Made by a program: the position numbers and the translations under genes | Origin: Endotrypanum monterogeii | Lineage: Eukaryota; Euglenozoa; Kinetoplastea; Trypanosomatida; Trypanosomatidae | DNA: 64,000 bases | Direction: 5' to 3' | Assembly (NCBI GenBank): GCA_000333855.2 | Contig: CM007341.1 | Coordinates: forward strand, 439,656 to 503,655 | The notes under the pieces: model-generated | Told to the model about the DNA's origin: nothing | The model's database searches: none | Seen by the model: the letters and a program-made list of their open reading frames with translations, nothing else | In this document: piece by piece, positions 56,928-64,000 of the stretch | Layout of the letters: every line of letters starts with the position of its first letter | Numbering within the stretch: the first letter of the stretch is position 1

Positions 56928-58061
56928 CTAGCCCTCCAGCCACGCAGGCACAGTATCGGAGCACCCATCCGCATCAGAGCCCCCGTCTGTTGGCGCGATA
57001 GTAGCAGATTCTCTGCGCAGCTCATCAAAGCTGTCTCGGACGGCCTCATATTGGGGAAAAACGGAATCATGTTCCACCCCCAGTTCCCATGACGGCTGGT
57101 CCTCGGTAAATAAAGGCTCCGGCACGTCTACAGCGCATGCATCTGACGCGGGGAGCGGCGCTGGGGCCTCGCCATCAGCTTGCCGGGGCTCGTTTTCGAG
57201 GAACGGTGCTTCGTCCACGGAGATCGAGGGCTGGAGTTCTTCCCGTGACTGCTCCCTATCGCCGCAGCTGCTCGACACAGCCGCCGAGCACCGCGCAGAA
57301 AGCTTCGGCTCACCAACTGTGAAATGGTCATCAGGGGCGACAGCGCCGGCACACTCGGCACCCGCCAGATCGATCGGCTCTGAGTCACATGTGTCGGAAG
57401 GGCGTTCTATGATCTCGGAAACGATACCTAGTACGTGGTGGCGGCCATGCATCTCATCGGCTTGCTGTGAACTGGGTCGGAGTCGACGCCTCTCACGACG
57501 CTTCACAGCAGCGGCGATACGCTGCTCTAGAGATGACTGCAAACTCAGTGGCATGGTGTTGTTTTGGATGCCGATGTAAATAATGTTCACATTTACTCCC
57601 TCACCCCAGTACGTTGCCCCAATGGCGGTATCTCTGCCGTTGCTGTTCGACTCACCCAAATACGTGTCCCCAATGTCCTGCACCGGCCTCACAACTTTTA
57701 AGCCCTCGCACCAATGGACAAGACACTTGCCTCCTTGATAGGTCAGCAAGTTGCCGCGCAGCTCGAGTCGGCACAGTGCAGAAAAGCCGCCTTTTGCAAA
57801 ACTCAGCGCCATCTGCTGGATGCTAGCGTTGTCGAGGTTGTTGTAACTGAGGTCCAACGTGGACAACGTTTCGCGAAAGCTGTTGAGGAAAATCAACAGC
57901 GCCGGTAGCCCGCGCGGCCCGATAAAATTTTTGTTTTGCGACAACTCTTGCATGGTCATCCTTTCAGACGGGTTGGCCGTGCAGCCCATCAGCGCTGAGT
58001 TGGGTGGCACGTTGGCGTCGCTGCATGCCTGCACATACCTCTCCACAAGAGAGGAAGACAT
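56928..58061 (-). CDS. leucine-rich repeat protein, 377 residues
   Basis: The start is the first in-frame ATG 58059-58061 (MSSSLVERYVQACSDANVPP); upstream the frame is Asn/Ile-rich UTR. Residues 10-115 form leucine-rich repeats of the ribonuclease-inhibitor type: MTMQELSQNKNFIGPRGLP, LSTLDLSYNNLDNASIQQMA and LCRLELRGNLLTYQGGKC. Several leucine-rich proteins of this layout in trypanosomatids are cytoskeletal or flagellar, but no specific orthologue is recognised. A conserved-looking segment follows (VNIIYIGIQNNTMPLSLQSS), then a basic stretch (RIAAAVKRRERRRLR, about 185-200) and an acidic, low-complexity C-terminal half without motifs. An out-of-frame ATG lies about 24 bases upstream in the same leader with no AG between, so it may be an upstream ORF that dampens translation. 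Confidence 0.82.
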   Translation of the reverse strand: MSSSLVERYVQACSDANVPPNSALMGCTANPSERMTMQELSQNKNFIGPRGLPALLIFLNSFRETLSTLDLSYNNLDNASIQQMALSFAKGGFSALCRLELRGNLLTYQGGKCLVHWCEGLKVVRPVQDIGDTYLGESNSNGRDTAIGATYWGEGVNVNIIYIGIQNNTMPLSLQSSLEQRIAAAVKRRERRRLRPSSQQADEMHGRHHVLGIVSEIIERPSDTCDSEPIDLAGAECAGAVAPDDHFTVGEPKLSARCSAAVSSSCGDREQSREELQPSISVDEAPFLENEPRQADGEAPAPLPASDACAVDVPEPLFTEDQPSWELGVEHDSVFPQYEAVRDSFDELRRESATIAPTDGGSDADGCSDTVPAWLEG

Positions 58062-58310
58062 TTTTTTGATGCGAGAATTAATATTAGCATTAATATTGAT
58101 GAATAGGGGAGAGGGACGCAAGACAACGGGCAAAACTTACACAAGGTACATGCGCGTAGAGATCTTCCCTGTCTTTTCCTTCGACCCTTCCCCTCCCTCT
58201 TCGCTTCCCAAAAGAGGTGAGCTGTTGGGATGGAGATGACCACAAAAAAAAAAATAAAAAAGGATGATTGGCCTGTGGTTTATATTACAGCCCGAAATGT
58301 GACCGATATG

Positions 58311-58316
<6 letters not shown>

Positions 58317-58345
<29 letters not shown>
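58317..58345. repeat. (TA)n microsatellite
   Basis: About fourteen TA units, 256 bases upstream of the LRR start codon. Confidence 0.95.
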
Positions 58346-58351
<6 letters not shown>

Positions 58352-59233
58352 TAAAGCGGGACAGAGAGGAGAGTGACGAGATGAAATTCTTTTTTTTGTT
58401 TTTAAACTGTGACCACTCATAAGTTGAACATGCCGATGCCGTGAGACTTCCGTGTTAGGGTAGAAGAGGTGCAGTAATGTTCTCCCGTTTTGTTGTTGTT
58501 GGTCTTCTTGTTTCCCCGAAAAAAAAAAGGGGGGGGTAGGGTAGGCGAAGAGTAGTTCAACACAGACGGTTTGAGCAGACATGCTTACATCTGGGCTGGA
58601 GCGGAGGGCGGAGTAGACGACTGTGGAGGTGTATTCATACGCAGACAGAGTGTATTATATAGTGCATCAAATGTGGAAGGTCATGTGTGTTCAGTCCCCT
58701 GGAAAAAAAAAAGGGTGCTGTGCCAACAGACGATAAACGAAAGCATCGCGGAGCACAAATGAGAGTGTTAGTGCAGCAAAGGTGTGTAACCAAAGCAGAA
58801 GGAGGTGAAGGGAGAAGGGAAAAAAAACGAGCAATTATAACGGTAAGAAGTGATGCAAGCTACACCCGTTACAAGTGCTGCCAAGCGTTCTATCCCAACC
58901 GCTTACTTCACCTCATCACCACCGAAAACGCCTTCAAATGTCTTTGCTTATTTGGTGAAATACCAACACATATCCTCGTGGCGAATATAAAAACATACTT
59001 ATCTAAATATATAGATACGCATCGTTCACCGTCTCTTGAAATGCGCTTTCTCCCTTCCCTCCACCAGACCCCTCATCCTCCCCTCTACTTCGATTGTGGT
59101 GACTGCTTCTCGTCTTCGCGTGCCTCGCTAGGTTGTCCTGTGCATGGAGAGGAGAGAGAGGGCGGTAGTAGTGCTGAGGGTAGTGGACTCTGTAAAAACT
59201 ATGCCATGTGCACACTTGCATGATAGAAACGAC

Positions 59234-59258
59234 GTGTGTGTGTGTGTGTGTGTGTGTG
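59234..59258. repeat. (GT)n microsatellite
   Basis: About twelve GT units followed by CGCGC. Confidence 0.95.
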
Positions 59259-60096
59259 CGCGCTCGTGTAGTTAGATTATTTCCTCTCGCCTTGTCCGCT
59301 TACCGCAAGGGGGAAAGGGGTACGCATCCACGTGTATGTGGTTGCGTGCGGAGGGAGGGAGAATGATGGAGGGGGGGGGGGCGGACATCCACACTACAGT
59401 GCACTCGTACCTCACCCTCTTCCTGCATACACTCAGACATACACACGCCAATGCGCACATGGATACTCACGCGGGGCAAACATGTACAAATAAAACGAAT
59501 ATGCACACCAAAACGCATGGTGGTGTCTCCACTGCATCCCCCCTCTTTATCTATATATATATTTCTCTCCTCCTCGCACCCAAGGCATACTGCCGTGCAC
59601 CCTCATCTCTGACCCCCCAAATCCGCTGTCCCCTCCCCTCCCAGTTCCCATGTACACGGTGCTTGGCATAGTGTCTGTGAGAAACCTCTCTCGGCTGTGG
59701 TGGTCCCCCTCAACAGAGCACTGGGCTCAGAAGCGGTGCAAGTTGCATATGCTACAAAATTACCCAGTCTCCGGTGTTGCAGCAACGAGCAGACAACACA
59801 AAGTGGAAAACATTCACGACGGAGAGGGGATAAAAAAAAACCTGCCTAAGCGTGCAGGTGCCTTTTATGTATGCGCAGATGGGTACATTGCGGCATCAAT
59901 CTGTTCAAGGATACAAAAGTTGGGTTCGGGAGAAAAGGAAGGGACAGCTCTAGCGGGAGGAGAGGGATGCGGGAATGCATGTGTAGGTCTCTCCCAACCC
60001 ACCCACCCACCCACCAACACCCTTCCACACGCGCCCCTATGGCAGCTGCCAGTGGCGCTGACATGTCCTTGAACAAACCCACAACTTCCAAAACAC

Positions 60097-60133
60097 CACA
60101 CACACACACACACACACATACACATACACACGC
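60097..60133. repeat. (CA)n microsatellite
   Basis: About eighteen CA units with two TA interruptions. Confidence 0.95.
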
Positions 60134-60199
60134 CCAAGCAATGAAACGACAAGTACGACCACAGACACAAAAAAGTAAAATGAGGTCACCCCAGTACGG

Positions 60200-60201
<2 letters not shown>

Positions 60202-60266
<65 letters not shown>
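60202..60266. repeat. long (CA)n microsatellite
   Basis: About 32 uninterrupted CA units, the longest pure dinucleotide run in the window. Confidence 0.98.
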
Positions 60267-60270
<4 letters not shown>

Positions 60271-60902
60271 CTTGCAACTCCCTACAAACACAACTTCGGT
60301 CGATCCAGAGGGATGTGCACGACAGCGGAGCAATGCTCCACAAAAAAACAACGTACATCACGGACACCTAATGGTCCACCGACGGCTGTGAAGGAAGGGC
60401 AAAAAAAAAAAAATTAAAGACGGCGCACGGGAGACTCCAGGAAGAGGGGGTAGGGGGAATGTGTAAAGCATACAAAAACAGCAGAGGTGAGCAAGTCCTT
60501 CGATGGTCTTGTCCCAGAGGAGGATCGAGAGCGCAGAGAAAATCCGCCGACCCCCCCCACCCACCCACTACCTGCCCTCTTGCCTTCCTTCCCACCAAAA
60601 TGTTGGAGGAAAAAAAAAACATCTCAAAGCAGCATCGGCCCCCCGCCCTCATCCCTGCCCCCCTCCCCCCCCTCCCCTATATTCCTTCTCCTTTCTCGTT
60701 TTCTTTTTGTACATCAAGGAGTCTGGCGACAATCCACAGTGGGGCGCTCTCACCATCTCGTCCGCTTTTCGTTGTTGAGGATCATCACAAGCTGAAGCTG
60801 CTGCCTCCTTCCTCACACACACACACACAATCACACCGTCTCATTACCTGACGCTGTCATCAGATGACATGACAGTGCTTGCTGCGTGTGAAGAGCTTAT
60901 CG

Positions 60903-63419
60903 TCAGCGAGCCCTCCTCGTTGCCAATGCCTCTTGGCGCGCAGTCCTTAGTTTGTCACGAAGCCAGTCGCTTGTTTTCTTGTTCACACCCAAGTCGCGCA
61001 GCGCAACGCACATATAGGTGACGAGACTGGGTCGGGCCATCAGTAAGTGAGAATTGCTGAAGGAGCTGGGGCCCTGACCACTGGACGTGTAGATACTGTC
61101 CTTCATCAGAATTTGCTCACCGGCAGCGCCGCCGCCGTTCAGGCCTCGGTTGCTCGGATGATCGAGAATGCTGGCGCCGCTCTCCGTAGCCGCGCTATCA
61201 CCGTTCTCCCCGGCTCCTCGTTCCTGTGGCTCCAGCATGAGAGCGTCGTTGCAGAGGATTCGACGGTAATCCCAGCCGCACTTCTCGAGTTCCGCAATCA
61301 CCTCGATGATGTGTTCCGATGAGTCTCGCTTCGCAGTCAGCTTTGTTGCAACTTTTGGGTTCACCGTCTTCTCGGAGAGCGCGAGGGACGCAGCGAAAAG
61401 ACCGACGCCGAGGTCCAGCGGGCCAGTCTTGGTGCCTACGATAACAGCGAAGTAGGAGAACCACTTTTCTGTGCCGCCGAGGTCAGTGCCGAAGGTTACG
61501 CAATACGCGTAGAACATCTCCAGCACACGTCGCACCAGCTGATGCGCACGGTCCCGCCAGCGGTTGTCAATGAAATAATAACCGAGCGCATGAAGGAATC
61601 GGCAGTCTACGGGGCTCATGGTGCCACTAGAAGCCATGCAACCTTCAAAGAACGCGTCAGCGGCACTGGCCACGATCTCCATGTGAGGTACCTGACCTTC
61701 ATACTGGGCCGATAATGCCTGAAGGACGTTGTTGTCTGGGTATGAGCCGTAGGACTTAAGCACCTCAAGAATGTATGTGCCCTCCTCAGAGCTGTCAGCG
61801 ATGTACGCATCGCGCGGGGGTGGGCGAGGGCGGCGGTTTTTATCGGGCTCAGACTCACAGCCACCTCGAGCGCGTGTCGGGGCACCTGGAAACCCCTCGA
61901 GCTCCTCGTCAATAAAGCTTTTCCCCTCCGCCTCCAAAAGCTCGTCGTGTGCCGAGACTAAGCCGAAGTCAAACGCGTTCTTCATGTGGTGCCCATGTGA
62001 TTCCCCGTCGACTGTTGCATCAGGGGTAGGTCCGACGTCGTCCACAACAGGATCAGGTCGGTAGGCGAGTGATTCACTGAAAGGCAACACCAGGTGCCGG
62101 CGCGGGGTTGTGCTGCGGCAGTAGTGGCGGAGCAGAGCAGACATGATGTACGTGTCCCCTTGGAGCGACGTCCCTTCCACCTCCGCACGGTGCAGGACTT
62201 TCATTGCCTCTAACAACGATGTCTTGGGTTTGCGCTCCGCCAATTCCTCGATGCGCTGAGCAAAGTATGACCGCTCGTCGCGCCTTCGCGACCCTGGCGC
62301 AGCTGTAGAGGCAACAGAAGAAATCGAATGAGGACTAGCCGCCCCGGGGCCTACCGACACTGGTTGGGGGCGTGTGGACGAGGAGGAGGAAGATGGCGGT
62401 GGTGGCTGCGAGGACTGGGTCGAGTTATTTGTGTTTGCCATACTCTTGAGTACCGTCGTGAAATGGAGTTTTGCGTACTCCATCCGTGACTGCTTGCACA
62501 AAATGCGCAGCGTGGACTCCTCGGGCGCGATGCCATAGTCGAGCATCAAATCGTAGGCATCCAGCACGGCGCTCGAGTCGGTGAGGTTATTGAAGAGCAT
62601 CGCAAAGGGACGAACTGACAGAGGAGCCACACCAGCAGCGGTGATTTTCTCAAACACTTCTGCAGCAGCCTTACCCTTCATGAAGGGGAGATATATGCGC
62701 TCCAGGTGCTCCGCACCACCGAGAGAAAGCGGAATCTTTTGGTCCTTCAGGTACTCAACAAACTCCACCAATGACGCGACGTCGGTGGGTGGGTGCTTCA
62801 CCAGCGCCGCGCAGACGACAAATTGAGTCGACAATTCTGAAGCGTCCATTACCGTAACGTTCAGCAAGTGCACCGCACTTGTGGTGTCCTGCATCATCGA
62901 GCGCAAATAATCTGTACAACGCTCAAACATCCGTTCAAAGTCGTTCACAATGTCCTCGTGATGTTCCTGCTCGTCAGGCATTTGATGCATGGCTGCCAAC
63001 AGCACTTGACCCCATGCTTCCTCGATCCGCTGCTCCAGCATGTACAGCCGGTAGGCTGTTTCCGAGACGGCGGGTGGCTTGGGAAGGCTGTAGTTACCTT
63101 TGACGCCGACCGCCCGCCCCTGTGGAGTCGTCAGGCGCCATTTTAAGAAATCAGAACTCAGCACGTTCAGCGATTGCCCTAGCGCGTCGACCTGGCGCAT
63201 CTCCTCGCGGCACTCGAGCACCATCGCGGCAACCTCCTCCAGAGCAGGAGTGGCCATCAATATATCAAAGTGCTGCATCACCATTGTGTACTCCCCCTTG
63301 CGAAAGGATCGGTTAATGTCGCTGGTGATTTGTTGTATGACCTTGTCGAGTTCTGCAAGATGCGGATCGACATGCGCAAGCTCGCCATTCGGCTGCTGCT
63401 GCTGCTGCGAGTACGTCAT
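60903..63419 (-). CDS. helical protein with PPR-like motifs, 838 residues
   Basis: ATG at 63417-63419 (MTYSQQQQQPNGELAHVDPH). The protein is mostly predicted helix. Residues about 250-310 read like two adjacent pentatricopeptide repeats: AAEVFEKITAAGVAPLSVR, then VLDAYDLMLDYGIAPEESTL. Another possible unit lies near 575-595 (TYILEVLKSYGSYPDNNVL). A Ser/Pro-rich linker with a Ser run (about 333-385) and an acidic Gly/Arg/Pro-rich linker (about 495-560) divide it into three helical blocks. PPR proteins normally bind RNA in the mitochondrion, and trypanosomatids have many. No basic presequence is visible here, so a cytosolic or nuclear place or a different helical-repeat family must be considered. 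No nuclease (NYN) aspartate motif of PRORP type was found. The gene itself is secure; the family is tentative. Confidence 0.82.
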   Translation of the reverse strand: MTYSQQQQQPNGELAHVDPHLAELDKVIQQITSDINRSFRKGEYTMVMQHFDILMATPALEEVAAMVLECREEMRQVDALGQSLNVLSSDFLKWRLTTPQGRAVGVKGNYSLPKPPAVSETAYRLYMLEQRIEEAWGQVLLAAMHQMPDEQEHHEDIVNDFERMFERCTDYLRSMMQDTTSAVHLLNVTVMDASELSTQFVVCAALVKHPPTDVASLVEFVEYLKDQKIPLSLGGAEHLERIYLPFMKGKAAAEVFEKITAAGVAPLSVRPFAMLFNNLTDSSAVLDAYDLMLDYGIAPEESTLRILCKQSRMEYAKLHFTTVLKSMANTNNSTQSSQPPPPSSSSSSTRPQPVSVGPGAASPHSISSVASTAAPGSRRRDERSYFAQRIEELAERKPKTSLLEAMKVLHRAEVEGTSLQGDTYIMSALLRHYCRSTTPRRHLVLPFSESLAYRPDPVVDDVGPTPDATVDGESHGHHMKNAFDFGLVSAHDELLEAEGKSFIDEELEGFPGAPTRARGGCESEPDKNRRPRPPPRDAYIADSSEEGTYILEVLKSYGSYPDNNVLQALSAQYEGQVPHMEIVASAADAFFEGCMASSGTMSPVDCRFLHALGYYFIDNRWRDRAHQLVRRVLEMFYAYCVTFGTDLGGTEKWFSYFAVIVGTKTGPLDLGVGLFAASLALSEKTVNPKVATKLTAKRDSSEHIIEVIAELEKCGWDYRRILCNDALMLEPQERGAGENGDSAATESGASILDHPSNRGLNGGGAAGEQILMKDSIYTSSGQGPSSFSNSHLLMARPSLVTYMCVALRDLGVNKKTSDWLRDKLRTARQEALATRRAR

Positions 63420-63761
63420 CCCGACGGAAGGGGGATAGGGACGAGAGAAGAGGAAGTCACGTCAATCACTTAACAAGGATAAATACCACACGTGTGAACG
63501 CCGTCTCCGGGAAAGCGTCCGGTGTACCTGTGTGTTTCGGACCAGTATTTAGGTGCCCACACCCGTGCACGTGATGCTTGAGAAGACGGATAGGTACCAC
63601 AACAACCTCGAATATTGATATCTGCACCTTTAAAAATCGCCTTGTATACCTCCGCACGTGTAGACGCACGTTTTCCCTCTCTCTCTTACCCTCTCTTTCT
63701 TTCCTTCACGTTGTCTTTTTTTTTTTTTGTACCTCCTGCCCCTTCACACAAATAGACACAC

Positions 63762-63788
63762 GCACACACACACACACACACACACACT
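63762..63788. repeat. (CA)n microsatellite
   Basis: About thirteen CA units. Confidence 0.95.
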
Positions 63789-63964
63789 ATTAATATGTGA
63801 GCGTGTGTTTGTGTATGGAGGTATATATTGAGAAGTCGACAGATGAGGAGTCACGATCCAACGTGGGTGGAGCAGCAAAAGGGGGACGAGAACAGATGAA
63901 GAGAACAGCCAGCGGGGGAAAAAAGAGAAAGGGCAGCGAAGAAGAAAAGCCAGCGAGTATAGAA

Positions 63965-63966
<2 letters not shown>

Positions 63967-63999
<33 letters not shown>
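63967..63999. repeat. (TA)n microsatellite at window edge
   Basis: About sixteen AT units running up to the window edge. Confidence 0.95.

Positions 64000-64000
<1 letters not shown>

Larger units (their letters stand above)
58062..60902 (-). other. 2.8 kb gene-free region between the LRR and PPR-like genes
   Basis: No gene supported. It holds (TA)n 58317-58345, (GT)n 59234-59258, a G run near 59370-59380, CCCA repeats near 59995-60015, (CA)n 60097-60133 and 60202-60266, and a plus-strand C/T-rich block 60545-60690 just 3' of the PPR-like gene. The stretches 58840-59200 and 59640-59980 have ordinary complexity. A 178-residue plus-strand frame (58687-59223) was examined and not accepted. Confidence 0.6.
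63420..64000 (-). other. upstream flank of the PPR-like gene to the window edge
   Basis: No gene seen. A purine-rich plus-strand run at 63428-63457 gives a minus-strand polypyrimidine tract directly before the ATG. (CA)n lies at 63762-63788 and (TA)n at 63967-63999. The next gene upstream must start outside the window. Confidence 0.6.

Noticed and set aside
58687..59223. Plus-strand frame of 178 codons of fairly ordinary composition
   Set aside because: It would be the only plus-strand gene, starts in an A-rich run, has no recognisable motif, and lacks a pyrimidine tract and AG in the right orientation close upstream. Chance frame in UTR is more likely.

Overview
This window looks like nuclear DNA of a trypanosomatid flagellate, most likely of the Leishmania/Crithidia/Leptomonas group. 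Every gene I can support is an intronless reading frame on the minus strand. This is the layout of one polycistronic transcription unit whose transcripts are split by trans-splicing and polyadenylation. Intergenic DNA is packed with TA, CA/GT and CAA microsatellites. Polypyrimidine tracts followed by AG lie just upstream (minus sense) of many start codons. The protein families also fit: folate/biopterin transporter of the BT1 type, type II thymidine kinase, PIF1 helicase, a flagellar-type adenylate kinase, and WD40/coiled-coil proteins resembling flagellum attachment zone (FAZ) proteins. From memory, unchecked, thymidine kinase together with PIF1 and adenylate kinase recalls Leishmania chromosome 21.

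Layout in coordinates, so transcription runs right to left. 1-1643: WD40 protein cut by the window edge. 2252-4039: golgin-84-like Golgi membrane protein. 4784-5674: unknown protein. 6330-11429: very large coiled-coil protein. 13004-14786: decayed folate/biopterin transporter. 14787-20716: almost 6 kb without a gene. 20717-23854: Ser/Thr/Pro-rich protein. 25239-26042: ribosomal L1-fold nucleolar-type protein. 26240-26353: assembly gap. 27365-29521: PIF1-family helicase. 30213-31070: possible mitochondrial protein. 32104-32919: thymidine kinase. 34653-38846: coiled-coil protein with a FAZ1-like domain. 40847-40866: second gap. 43353-44813: WD40 protein. 46831-51083: WD40, FAZ1-like and coiled-coil protein with 73-residue tandem repeats, interrupted by a one-base frameshift. 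54375-55322: adenylate kinase. 56928-58061: leucine-rich repeat protein. 60903-63419: PPR-like helical protein.

The genes do not form one metabolic pathway, as expected for a trypanosomatid array. Three neighbours (34653-51083) form a cytoskeletal group: two share a FAZ1-like domain and two share a closely related WD40 region. They lie near an adenylate kinase with a Dpy-30/RIIa-like docking segment, which suggests a flagellar theme. Several long frames open with TTG or GTG; I moved those starts to the first ATG, in several cases downstream of a plausible splice acceptor.

No tRNA, rRNA, spliced-leader gene, CRISPR array, transposase or strand switch was found. Functional names rest on motif reading by eye; no search was run.
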